This document shows positions 9,320 through 22,600 of a DNA stretch of 60,000 nt, piece by piece (position 1 is the stretch's first letter; every line of letters begins with the position of its first letter). Under the pieces are notes generated by a model. That model was not told the origin of the DNA. It saw only the letters and a program-made list of their open reading frames with translations, and made no database searches. Source of the stretch: Liolophura sinensis (Eukaryota > Mollusca > Polyplacophora > Chitonida > Chitonidae); the NCBI RefSeq assembly GCF_032854445.1, contig NC_088299.1, forward strand, positions 1,155,001 through 1,215,000, in the 5' to 3' direction. The translations under genes and the position numbers were made by a program.

Positions 9320-10807
9320 CGTCTGATATGAGCAGAGCGGCATGGAATCATACTTACTACGCATGTCGGCTTTCCAGATGATGGTTTTCTGATACACATA
9401 TTTGCAACCACACATACATCATGTCACATTTCGGGCTTTATATAAGAGCGCAATTTTTTGCAGCATTGCAACAAAATATTTTCTTTCAACTTTGAACTTT
9501 CTGCTTAAGGGATTCAATCACCCCAGATCGTATGTGCCATTTGTCTTTTCTGCTCTCTTAACTTCTAGCCCATTCTCATTTCTGACGATACCTGTATTCT
9601 TTCAGTATACAAGTACCTTAAAAGCTAGTTACTGAAAAAGCCATAAGTGAAGAGTCTTTTGTGACGGAATCTTCCGATACGTGTGACTTCATCACGCTAG
9701 TTTGACATCTTTTTAAATATATTTTTTGCATCAAATTCTGGACATTGATTGAGCAGCACTTCTAAGTCTTTTGTCCAGGATGTTGTCTTACATGGATATT
9801 TTTAAAAGATCCACTTTTCGATTTGGAATCACCAAATTCGAACTTTAAAGAGGAGATCTTTTAGGTGTCATTTACCAAGGTTTGCATTTCGGTGCAGTGA
9901 AGTGTGCCCCGCTGAAGAGAGGAATACCTAGACTTGACACACCTTATATGTATGTATTTATTGTTATGGGCATATATTAGAGGTGACGTAACTGGATTAA
10001 AACAGGTGTGGTAGACAGAAATTTCCACCTGCGTGGACCAGGTCTAATAAATATTAATAATTATTGTATATTTCAGTGATTTAGGTAATATACCTTTCAA
10101 TTCAGTCAATAATTTTTCACTGAAGTGATTTTGAATTTTGCGCTCCCATGTCAGCTATTCCGTGGAATTCATGAAAATCGTCACAATAAAAAATGCGATG
10201 CTATGTAAAGACGAACTAAACTTTCTGGTGCATGTACTTGCGTTCAATATCTGAAAGTAACAGAGGGTGGGATTGGTGGGTATTTGTTGAGTGGCGACTG
10301 TTTCAATGTCTGAATGGGTCAAACGCAGCAAAATAAAATGTCTTCCACAGGTCATTTTACATTCTACAGCATGTACTCGTTCAAATGGCCTTGGATTTGG
10401 ACAGAACCTCCAATGTCTGAACTAGCCACAAAGCCTAATTGGGGGCACTGGGGCAACTATTTCAGAGCGTCTGGGGGTCTATGCAGCACATACAATCTGT
10501 GGCACGGATCATATTACATTCTTCAGCATGTACTCGTTCAGATAGCAATGAATTTAACCAATACCTCCAACGTTTAGGCGTCTGGAGGCCCTATTGGAGC
10601 GGTTAATTTGTCTGGCAAGCATGGCTTCGTTTTCATTTTGTATATGAGCTCTATATGAGAAGTGCTTCTGACTGGGTCAATCCCTGTTTGTTACACCCAT
10701 TTTAGGGGGTGCCACCTAGCAGAAATCCATTTCTGGGTATTTCAAGCGGTTGCCGAAATAGCTCTGCACTCAAATATTTGTACCTTGTTCGTTTGAGCTC
10801 GGTTTAC
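9320..10807. other. Gene-free stretch with one local duplication
   Basis: I see no conserved coding sequence on either strand. A diverged direct repeat of about 65 bp containing CAGCATGTACTCGTTCA occurs at 10356-10420 and 10504-10570. The remainder is AT-rich unique sequence with only short, unsupported ORFs. Confidence 0.5.
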
Positions 10808-10976
10808 ATGCTCACTTCCTTTCCCGTCGTACGTGGGAAGGTCTAACGGCAACCTCCGGATTGCCCTGGGTTTCCACAGGGCTCTGCCCAGTTTCCTGCC
10901 ACCAAAATGCCGGCAGCGGTCGTATAAGTGAAAAATTCTTGAGTATGGCGAATAACCTGAATCGAATAAATAACTA
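10808..10976 (+). mobile_element. SINE family A fragment (MetaSINE-like core)
   Basis: It contains the family-A order CGTGGGAAGGTCT, GGGTTTCC, GGGCTCTGCCC, TTTCCTGCCACCA, GTCGTATAAGTGAAA, TTCTTGAGTA, and an ATAAATAA-type tail. The tRNA-like head is missing. Confidence 0.8.
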
Positions 10977-12008
10977 ACTAAAATGCTAAGGAGAAACCAA
11001 GGCACATGTACACGTATCGCACTGACAGAATTTCGTAGAAAGTGCATAGCAAGTGTGGACGTGCGTGGTCATAAACTACTTACAGGAGTACAAGGTCATT
11101 ATTAAAATGTTAACTTGATGTTCTCTAGAACGAGAACTTTGCAGAACCAGAAAGGCTGTTGAAACCTTACACGTACACTATTTCAAAATAGCTACATTTC
11201 CAAATTTGCATTCAAAGTTGTCACGCAGACAATTTCCAGACACTTCACTGATTAAATCACTTCTAACCCTTGCCCATAAATCATCTGTCAGGTGTCTACG
11301 TGTTACCCATAAACTGTTCACTTAAATAAAGGTACTGGATATTAATATATCTACAGCTCAATCGGAATATCCCCTAACTGTTTTAACGATATAAGCTACT
11401 TTGTATATTTTAAGGACTCCCGCATATGCCCAAGGGTAACATTTAAACACTACAGAAAACTTACTCGCACGCATTTTTTTTTCAGTATTTACCGAACGTA
11501 ATTAAGATGTTTTTAAAATAAAACAAGCTGGTTGTACAGGGCATTTACATGTTCTTTATAGTTTGACAAGACCACTAATGCCTGAAAATGTACATGGTGC
11601 ATTCCACTGCTGGCTTCAAACCAGGGAGTGGGGGATCTTCCTACTTATCCTGTTTAAACTGGGAAGAACATCCGTTGCTCTTGCTTGGAATTAGTCTCAA
11701 AATTAAGCTGACAGGTCTGGTCAGTGTTAAAATGTGATGCATGTGGTGACAATAATCTGTCAATAATCTGAACTTCATTTTTCATTGGCAATAGGTAACA
11801 ATCTGCTATTCACTATGATAAAAATGAAAGGCTTTGTATATACATGCATTTGAGATATGGCTGCACATCAACACACTCCTACATGTAAGCAAGTCAAAGA
11901 AATGATGGCTTGGAAAATGCATTCCTGTGTTCATATAAAATCCTTGTAGTTCCAATATAAAAAAAAATTGTATAATAACTGTTCTAGTCCTATCTGGGAA
12001 GAGCATTT
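10977..12008. other. Gene-free spacer before the AGTPBP1-side minisatellite
   Basis: AT-rich sequence without a recognisable gene, tRNA or repeat. If AGTPBP1 has a long 3' UTR it could reach here, but I see no convincing poly(A) signal on the minus strand. Confidence 0.4.
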
Positions 12009-13530
12009 AGCCTCCTCCTCATCTCTGTTCAGTCAGCTGTAGGACAGTTAAAAGATCACATCATCATCTCCCACATCAGGTGTACCTTCCTCCTCATCTA
12101 TGTACAACATCAGTTGTAGGACAGCTAGAAAATCACGTCATCATCTCCCACATCAGGTGTGCCATTCTCATCTCTGTTCAGCCAGCTGTAGGACAGATAA
12201 AAGATCACATCATCATCTCCCACATCAGGTGTACCTTCCTCCTCATCTATGTACAACATCAGTTGTAGGACAGCTAAAAAATCACGTCATCATCTTCCAC
12301 ATCAGGTGTGCCCTCCTCATCTCTGTTCAGCCAGCTGTAGGACAGTTAAAAGATCACGTCATCATCTCCCTCATCATGTGTGCCCTCCTCATCTCTGTTC
12401 AGCCAGCTGTAGGACAGTTAGAAGATCAAGTCATCATCTCCCACATCAGGTGTGCCCACCTACTCATCTCTGTTCACAGTCAGCTGTAGGACAGTTAGAA
12501 GATCATGTCATCATCTCCCACATTGGGTGTACCCTACTACTCATCGCTGTTCACAGTCAGCTGTAGGACAGTTTGGAGATCAAGTCATTCTCTCCCTCAT
12601 CAGGTGTGCCCTCCTCATCTCTGTTCAGTCAACTGTAGGAGAGTTAGAACTTCACGCCATCTTCTCCCTCATCAGGAGCACCTCCTTGTCATCTATGTAC
12701 ATGGTCACTTGTAGGGCAGCTAGAAGATCACATCATCATCTTCCTCATCAGGAGTAGCCTCCTCCTCATCTATGTCCATGGTCACTTGTTGGGCAGCTAG
12801 AAGATCATGTCATCATCTCCCTCATCAGGAGTAGCCTCCTCCTCATCTATCTACATGGTCACTTGTAGGGCAGCTAGAAGATCACATCATCATCTCCCTC
12901 ATCAGGAGTAGCCTCCTCCTCATCTATCTACATGGTCACTTGTAGGGCAGCTAGAAGATCACATCATCATCTCCCTCATCAGGAGTAGCCTCCTCCTCAT
13001 CTATGTACTTGGTCACTTGTTAGGCAGCTAGAAGATCACATCATCATCTCCCTCATCAGGAGTAGCCTCCTCCTCATCTATCTACATGGTCACTTGTAGG
13101 GCAGCTAGAAGATCACATCATCATCTCCCTCATCAGGAGTAGCCTCCTCCTCATCTATCTACATGGTCACTTGTAGGGCAGCTAGAAGATCACGTCATCA
13201 TCTCCCTCATCAGGAGTAGCCTCCTCCTCATCTATCTACATGGTCACTTGTAGGGCAGCTAGAAGATCACATCATCATCTCCCTCATCAGGAGTAGCCTC
13301 CTCCTCATCTATCTACATGGTCACTTGTAGGGCAGCTAGAAGATCACGTCATCATCTCCCTCATCAGGAGTAGCCTCCTCCTCATCTATCTACATGGTCA
13401 CTTGTAGGGCAGCTAGAAGATCACATCATCATCTCCCTCATCAGGAGTAGCCTCCTCCTCATCTATGTACTTGGTCATCTGTAGGGCAGCTAGAAGATCA
13501 CATCATCATCTCCCTCATCAGGCATACCCT
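12009..13530 (-). repeat. 72-77 bp minisatellite derived from the AGTPBP1 C-terminal codons
   Basis: About 20 units of 72-77 bp (77 bp in the uniform part, 12720-13490). On the minus strand each unit repeats the end of the AGTPBP1 ORF ([14 protein letters not shown] and its TAG stop), followed by about 26 bp of spacer ending before the next acidic block. Units near the gene are the most uniform. Those at 12009-12700 are more diverged (for example GTTCAGCCAGCTG variants). Unit length is not a multiple of three. Plus-strand ORFs of 60-130 aa crossing it are artefacts of the repeat. Confidence 0.9.
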
Positions 13531-13634
13531 CCTCCTCATCTTGTTCAGAATCCTCACTATCCTCATCCTCGGAATCCTCTTCACTTTCACTCAGTCCATC
13601 TGCTCCGTCCTGAACACCTGGATACACAGAGGGA
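13490..13634 (-). CDS. AGTPBP1: AGTPBP1 terminal coding exon (acidic C-terminal tail)
   Basis: The acceptor TTTGTTTCCAG precedes 13634. The exon encodes an acidic tail ([17 protein letters not shown], then [16 protein letters not shown]) ending in TAG at 13490-13492. It takes two bases (AA) from the previous exon, whose donor GTACGT at 14508-14503 has the matching phase. An acidic C-terminus is usual for CCP1. The last 51 nt are the template of the flanking minisatellite. Confidence 0.75.
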
Positions 13635-16600
13635 CTGGAAACAAAAAGTTTTTCATTTTTCATTCATTTTCAAAAGTTTTTGACCTACTTCACACCCACT
13701 TCATTTACATTCAGAAACAGCCCTGACACTCCTTGATCTTCCCTTCAACCTGCCTTACACCAAACATTTCACCAGCTCTATAGATAGACTGAAACTCTAT
13801 GACCTCTGCTATACCATGTCTATGACCTCTGCTATGCCATATCAAATATTTGGAAAGTCTTATATGGTCTCAACAGAAATTTCACAATATTTGCTGCATC
13901 TGTTCTACTATGGACAGGTTTAATTAAAACCAAAACACAAAGGATTATTTTGACAGCTTTGTATATACTGCTATTTATATCAAAGCTTTCTGTCGCAAAT
14001 GCCGTCATCATCAGCTAAAATGCACGGTGAGATTCAGTTACCAGTTTCCTCCATGTACATGCAACACGTGACACTGCTCACTCATCAAGATGTGAACTGT
14101 ACTGTCAACTATGTGTATAGGAAGCTGGTAACTGGGTGTTTTGTCTGACGATGGCAGCAGAACTTTGTGGCCGGAAGCTCATGAATACCAGTATGTACTA
14201 AACTGTCAAAATAGTCCTATATGTTTTGATTTAATGTACTGTTTCAGATAGTTTTTTAAGCTCTGTGATGGTTTAGTTTTATCTGAAACTCTTTAAAATA
14301 CATATTTGCAAAATGAGCTCATATGTGAATGTTATGCATGATGTAAACCAGAACTCCATTAAACCTGCTATACTGACCCATTTATGATATTTTTACCTCA
14401 TCTGGAAGGCCATACAGGAAACAATGTCATCTTTAGAAACACACCTATGATGTGGGTAATCTCCTTAGAAACAGGAGAGCTAGAAATCCCATGGTTCTAA
14501 CAACGTACTTATCATATGTGGAACTTCCTGTGTCAGGAATGGCCAGCGGTGTTTGCTGTTCAGAGAAGGCAGACTCCATCACAGATCTGCTCCGGCCTAA
14601 TCTAACTAGTCCATCACAAAACTTCCTGCCCATCTCCTCTAGCATGTTTGTACTGATGTGCAGGTCCTACAGAATCAAGGAATTCAAATATTGTCACATT
14701 ATGTATAAAAACACAAGAGTTATTATGATTGAATGTATGATTGATTATGGCTTAATGCCTCATCAGCAATTTTTCAGCCATATCGTGGCGATTACGGTTG
14801 AACAAATGTTGGGTTTGGCATTATTTCACTCAAATCATTGCAAAAAGATTATAAGAATCAATATGCATCTCCCTCCATCTTGTACACTCACTTAAGTGAT
14901 CACTCTCATTTCTGGGACAGAAATTTTCAGTGCATGACACTGTCATACTGTATGCATTGTTATGATGTTGGTCAGCTTTACAGATGAAGGAAACCAGAGT
15001 GCCCAGTTCAAATCACTGACCTTCATCTCGTGCCCGACAAACCTCCTGACTGAAAGAAAACTTTAAAACTGACGAGATGAGAAGCACTGTCCTCAGCTAT
15101 TAACACATTTCTTACTGATAAGCAATGAGAATAATGTGTCAGTGTAGACACACATACATTTATAAACCAAGTCATATGGTCCTTATTTTCCAGTACAAAC
15201 AATCCAATCAAAATATACTTTAAAATCAGAAACTTTCAACACGCTGTCAACAAAAGAAATTCAAGAACAATGGTTTTCATCCACTGAGGCACATGTAAAA
15301 TAACCATGTTCTTTTCCCTTGATAGGTTAAGAGATATGGCCTTAACACAAATGGAGAAGAGAATTAGCCATACAGACAGACAGAGACAATCCATCACATC
15401 GACAGCCAGCCATACAGACGGACAGAGACAATCTGTCACACCAACAGCCAGCCATACAGACAGACAGAGACAATCCTTCACACCAACAGCCAGCCATACA
15501 GACGGACAGAGACAATCTGTCACATCGACAGCCAGCCATACAGACAGACAGAGACAATCCATCACATCGACAGCCAGCCATACAGACGGACAGAGACAAT
15601 CTGTCACATCGACAGCCAGCCATACAGACAGACAGAGACAATCCATCACATCGACAGCCAGCCATACAGACGGACAGAGACAATCCTTCACATCGACAGC
15701 CAGCCATACAGACAGACAGAGACAATCTGTCACACCGACAGCCAGCCATACAGACGGATAGAGGAAAAGGGCAATGAAAACACACCTTAGCCCTAGTGAG
15801 ATGGGGGAAGTTAACAATTAACAGCTCAGTAAACATGATGCCTCTACCTTATACTGTCCTTGGTCACAACCACAATAACTGCTCTCCATGGTGTAGCTTC
15901 TGACTACCCCAATCTGACGCCACACAACCACACGTGCCGTTGATTCTTTCCCCTTCTCAACCAGATAACTGGAGTTAGGAAGAGAAAATGCTGGTGCTAT
16001 AGAATGGAGAATTCTGGGTAAAGTCTATGGAAAAAAGCAAAAATTGATATTTAAGTGTTTAATACATCTCATAGCTGTTTTTAAACCAAGTAATGCAGCT
16101 CACATTTTTTGACTCTCGTTGACAAGAAATGAAAAAACATTAATTACAACTTAAGTTTTATCCATCACATGTTTACTAATTAGAAGATCAGGTATTGTAA
16201 GTGTGGAATTATACAGTGGGCTTCATACATCGAAATAGGTTCACCATGCATACATGTATGTATTGCATGTTTCCTTGCATAAAGCAGGACAGTCTTCAAT
16301 AAAAGAGACTAAGACTGTGCCAGACATTTTAGTGTGAGAGGGTAAGGGAAGACAGCCTCCTTGTTCAAAACTTTAACTTAATAAGTGACTGAGAAATTTG
16401 CCAGGGCAAATTTTATGAAGTATTCTTGTCAAGTGCAGATAAATGCCTAGATAATCACGTAAAAAGCCCATAAATGAAGTTGATCACAGCATGACATGAC
16501 CTTGCATGAGGTTGAGTCTGATCGTGCCGAGGGAGAAGCAGAGGATGAGGCTGGGTTGTTCTGATCATCAGGGATCCAGGACTCCAGAGGATTACAGCCA

Positions 16601-19600
16601 TACAGAAACACATTCTTTCTGCGAGAGTGGCCATGATAGTCACAGAACACCTGTCAAAATAACACACACCACTGTACTGACCATACCAAAGCCTCTGTCT
16701 TCAAAGACTAGCTGTCAACAAAAGAATGCAGCAATATGGAATTGAATAACATTACCATTATTATTCGAAGTGCTCACAAAAGCCATAAAAAAACTTAGAA
16801 CTGGTGGCAAGGCTGCCAAAGAGTTTCCCTGTAGGAAGTGCATGGACACAAAACTTCAGCTCGATACATAAAGAACGAAACACAAATCGTAAATTTGGTC
16901 ATTTATGGTAATTAATACGCATACAGATCAGCACCAATGGAACATCCTCTGTGTGCCACTGTGCTTCATGTTTATATGCATGTAAAACTTCAGGTCAATA
17001 CAAATTGCTGTACTTTTTGAGATACCACCCATAACATCTTGTTTAAATTTGATTCTAATACACAATACACTACATCAGGAATTCAGTGATTTACAGTATT
17101 TAATATGCCCACCTAATCAATGATGGAATATTCCCCTATCTCAATAATGGTTGTACTTTTTAAGACACCAACCCTAACATTCTGTTTAACATTGCTTTTC
17201 CTTTCCCTTAACATTTTGTTTAACACTGATTTCAATCAATCAAGACAATACACTATAAAGTCAGAAATTCTGTAATTTATGGTATTTAATATGTACACAC
17301 TGAATCAACAATTCAATATCCCCTTGAGCTATTGTGCTCCACATATGTGCAAACACCCTGGTTCAATACATGCAGAAGTTTTTGAGATACCACCCCTAAC
17401 ATTCTGTTTAACATTTATTCTTATACACAATACACTAAGTCGGGAGTTGGCAGAGCGTCCGCTTCGGGACCTGTAGATCCAGGATCAATCCTTGATCGAG
17501 TCACACCTAAGACTTTAAAAGAGGAAGTTGTAACTTCCTCGCTTGGCGTTCAGCATGAATGGGATAGTGCAACGACTGGTTGACCCATATCAGTATAATG
17601 GTTCGGGCGAGGAGGCTTACTTGCCTTCGGTAAGTCATCTCAGTGAAGCAGCACTAGATAAAAGAGCGGTGGAAATCCGTCCTGCTACAAGCAGGCACAT
17701 TACACGTACATGCACCCTAAGGATTCCTTCGTCGTCATATGACTGAAAAATTGTTGAGTACGACGTTAAACCCCAAGCACTCACTCACTTACTAAGTCAC
17801 GAATTCAGTAATTTATGGTATTTAAAATGTACACACTGAATCAACGATGGAATATCCCACTCCTGTTACTGTGCTCCACATACATGTATGTGAAAACTCT
17901 GAGCTCAGGACAAGTACTTTCTGAGATACCACCCCTAACATTTTGTTTAATATTGATTCTAATTAAGAAATAAAACGTACATGTAGTTTGCTGTAGTGAA
18001 ATCACGTAGATAATGCATTGCAGACGAGAGTTGTCCACTCTTTGAAAACGAGGGGCCACAGGCCTCACAAGTTTTCAAACAGTGGTAACTCAGAGACAGT
18101 GGTCTGTGCTCCGCAGACTGAGTTCTGCATCACTGGAGATGTCTGCAATCATTGAGCACAAACTATGCGCTCCCATGTAATACAAGCAATCTACCTTTCT
18201 GGACAGGTTACGTTGAAAAACGCATCGTTGCCCATGTTGTGCTTATCCAGATATAGTACCTAGATGCTTGTTTGATGCCACCTCTTTATATCCCATACAC
18301 TGGATTTTATTAGCGAAATGGAACCGTCCATTTGAGAACAATTTGACAGCACTTCGCTCACCACTGCTTTTAGTGTTTTTGGAGGTATGTTAGAATACAC
18401 AACGCACTACGTCAGGAATTCAGTAATTTACAGTATTTAATATGTACACCTAATCAATGATGGAATATTCCCCTATCTCAATAATGGTTGTACTTTTTAA
18501 GATACCAACCCTAACATTCTGTTTAACATTGCTTTCCCTGTTAACTGACGCCTACGCGACACTCAGGGTACGACATAAGTACCAATAGCTAGCAATACCA
18601 TACATGCTGAAGAAATACTTCAAAGATAAACTTTATTTGGATTTAAATGGTGAACACATCAACTGTTTCAAAACCATTATGTAAGGACATAGATTTAACA
18701 TTCTTGGACAGGAAAATGCTCAACCTTAATCTTGCTAAAATCCAAAGAGCTTCAGTGGATACATACATACCAGTGGTACTCTATTAATCAGGGCCATGTA
18801 GAGCAGCAGGCCCTTTGTATGGAAGATGGTAGGGTGCAGCTTAGGACATGGAAACAACCATCGCCGGTTCAAATCCTCAGCAGTCAAAGAACAGCGGTGG
18901 CTACAAACAGAAGACAATCTATCAAGACTGTACAACACAGAGCAGCTGCTGGCTGTCTATCCTTGAAACAAGGCCTTGAACATGTTGAACAGAAGGCAAA
19001 CGTGCACAACACTAAATCTTCATCCCTTCTATTAATCAAAGAGTTATCAGAGTGATGTCCATTAGCTTTAATAAGATGCACAACGCATGGAATCTATCAC
19101 TGTGGAGTAAAATATGTTGCTCCAAAGTTTGATTGAGTTAGCCAGACAACAATACATATCAACAATCTTAAACTTTGTCTAACAGTATTTCGGGGTCCAC
19201 ACTAGTATCCTAGTGGGACACCTCTTGAAATCTTTCAGATTATAATCATTATTAATCAAAAGGTAGGAAAAACAAACTTTGGTGTCCTAATGAGGAACAT
19301 ATGAAGCAACTTTTGATGTTTTCTGCTGTTTTACCAGTCACTTGATTTAGCAGTCATTTTGAATTTTATTGATTAGCTAAAAACATCTTCATCTCCAAAA
19401 CGGCTAAACCTGTTGAGATAAACTTTTCGTTTACACTTTTTAGGTGGATCACCCTACCCATATTGTCAAAAACTTTTGGCCTGGTATGCAAGTGAACTTG
19501 GCTCAAAAGGAGGTCAATTTTTAAAACTGCTTAAAATTATTAAACAAACACACTTTCATACTTTGTGTTGTTTTCATGTTCTGACCAAAAAAACAACAAA

Positions 19601-22600
19601 AATTTGACAAAACTTTCCTACGTGTATGTAAATAAAACTAGAGCTTTGCACCAGTTTGTATGAAACCACTGACTGCTGTTTACCGTGGGAATGGTCATCA
19701 GCCTAGCGACAATGTCTTCTTTCTGTCTTCTGCTCTGGGGCACCAACTTCACAACAATGTATTCTTGCTGTCTTTTATCCTCAGGTATCAGCAGAATATC
19801 AAAGGCACCTAATCTCTAACCTAATTCTAGTCTTCAGTATTTGGCCAATTGTAAATGATGCTTGGCAGTGTAGGGTTCAAATCCAGTACATTCCTTTACA
19901 TTTTTTTGTGTTTGTTACCATTATCATGAACTTTTTACACATCAGGCTACCAGAAGTGGTAAAAGTCTAGTCAACAAGCAATGCTGTTGGATAACAGCTA
20001 TAATTTCATTTTAAGATTGTTAATAGTAAACTATGTTTGTTCAGCATCCACATTTGACATAGTAATATAGTAGGAGATATCTCACCATCCATTGATAACA
20101 CCATCAGGGTTTAACATTGGGACAATCTTGAATATGAACAAATCTCTGGCTGCTTTAGCCTGGGGTTTATCACTGAAGAGGTAATCAATGGTTCCTGGAA
20201 TAGACAAGAACATCCTACAGGTTACCAGTCATTAACCTCTTACAGTTATTAGTACCATAGATAAATGTCCTACAGCTTACCAGTCATTAACCTCTTATAG
20301 TTAATGGTAACATAGATGAATGTCCTACAGCTTACCCGTCATTAACCTCTTATAATTAATGGTAACATAGATGAATGCCCTACAGCTTACCAGTCATTAA
20401 CCTCTTATAATTAATGGTAATATAGATGAATGTCCTACAGCTTGCAAGTTATACCTCTTATAATTAATGGTAACATAGATGAATGTCCTACAGCTTACAT
20501 GTATCAGTTATACCTCTTATAGTTCATGGTAACATAGATGAATGTCCTACAGATTACCAGTTATACCTCTTACAGTTAATGGTAACATGAGAGAATGTCC
20601 TACAGCTCTAATACAAATATACCTGAAGTCTTATAGTTTAATGGTAATGTTATGGAACATCATATAATTTATCAACTAAACCTCTTATAGTCTAAGGTAG
20701 AGAAACATCATACAGCTTGGCAGTGAATCTGTGAAATGTCCAAGTCAACAGATATGAACATCAAGTGTTGGAGAAATTGAATTTTATTTATTTCCTACAT
20801 TTTAAAATCAGAATCAATATGTTCCTAGTTATCTTTCACACTAAACTAGCTTTCACATTTACATTTCCAGTGACAAGTAAAATACTGCTGTATAGCTGGA
20901 AATATTAGGCCAAATGTTAGTCTGGAGCTGTGGAATGATGAGATATGATACAGATTACAAGTATGTGTGCTTCTTGAACATTTTAGCAGGACATCATCAC
21001 ATCAATAGTCTGGAGATGTATATCTAATGTGTTCATGATGTTGACTTTATCTAGAGAAATACAAAGCTTATATAAAACCGATTCATTTTAATCAACAGAC
21101 CTTTCATAACCCAGCTGGAGTTACTTTCTCCTGGGTGAACACGAGACGACAAAAATACAAATGGGCGCTGTCCTGAAAAACACAAAGAATCAAACATGTA
21201 TATATACACAATTATCAAATGTTAAATTGGTGTTGAATGCTGATTGACTGACTGACTGACTGATTGATTACTGCTGAACACTCTAATATCATTTCCCTCG
21301 TGCGAGTATTGCCATTGTCTTGGTTGGACAATGTATTCATTCACTTGATGGTGTTAAAGGCCACGCAAAAGAATATTTCCCTTATAAGACAGCAGTCAAT
21401 TTCATACATTGTAGTGGAAAAAGCAGGAGTGTCCAGAGTAAGTGATCAACATTTGGAAAGTAACAGACCTGATTTCCCACATGTAACACAGAGATTTCAC
21501 CCACGGAGCAAGCTCAGTGCAAATACATGTACCACACTGGTAGCAGACAAGTGATCTTTTGTAACTTTATTATTTGCATGTATTTAATGACCACTTATAA
21601 AGCAGTTCTACACACTTAGTTGAAAACTTGTTGCCATATAAGCTGGCAGAACAGTAGAGGAGGAAGAATCTCAAGGGTTCACGTCAGAGGCTGGGATTGA
21701 ACCAACACCTTGTGTGTCTTAGTCACCGATAGACAATCGTCTTACCCACCACACCATAACATATCACAAGACAATCTGCTCAAGAATAATTCATTGACAC
21801 CATGTAGGATTTAGGCTGTCAACCAAAATGGATTTATTTATTATTTATTTGACTGGTGTTTTACGCCGTACTCAAGAATATTTCACTTATACAACGGCGG
21901 CCAGCATTATGGTGGGAGAAAACCGGGCAGAGCCCGGGGGAAACCCATGACCATCCACAGGTTGCTGACAGACCTTCCAACTTACGACCGGAGAGGAAGC
22001 TGGACTTGAACTCACAGCGACCGCATTGGTGAGAGGCTCCTCGGTCATTATGCTGCGCTCAACTAAAATGGACATTCCAAGGCAAATTTCAAAATATCAC
22101 AACATTCAAAACATCACAAACCATCAAAGATCTAAGAAAGTATATAAGTTAAGAAATTAGGACAGATTCATACAAAGAGAGGTAGTCTACAGTTTTCAAT
22201 GATAAAGTACTGGAGTCATACTGAAAGATAGAAAGACGCAAATGAAACTTTAGGAATTGCTAGCTACATGGACATATACCTGACAAACCTTCTGACTTTA
22301 AATTGTCACTTTTAAATCTAACCAGTGAAAGCTACATGTAGACATGACAGCCATTATTGGCGCAGGTCAACAGATCAGCCGATTGTATGTATGTTCTGTG
22401 TCAGGGGTAAGGTGTGTACTGAAGAATTAATATCCTTCCCATTTAACCTGTTTCTTTTTGCCCTCATGTATGTCAGATGACTTACTGAATTCCTCAATGC
22501 CTTCTCTGTCCCAGCTGTGTGGAAGAGAGGTAATAGTTAAGACTGGCACTGGGTTTCCACCAATGGTCTCACACAGTGTCTCTCTGTGATAGTATATCTG

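Noticed and set aside
12080-12757. Overlapping plus-strand ORFs with repeated Ser/His-rich peptides
   Set aside because: They are antisense shadows of the minisatellite derived from the AGTPBP1 C-terminus.
15236-15836. Long ORFs on both strands (150-190 aa) at the 42-bp repeat
   Set aside because: They are generated by a repeat unit divisible by three with no stops, lie inside an AGTPBP1 intron, and show no domain or splice context.
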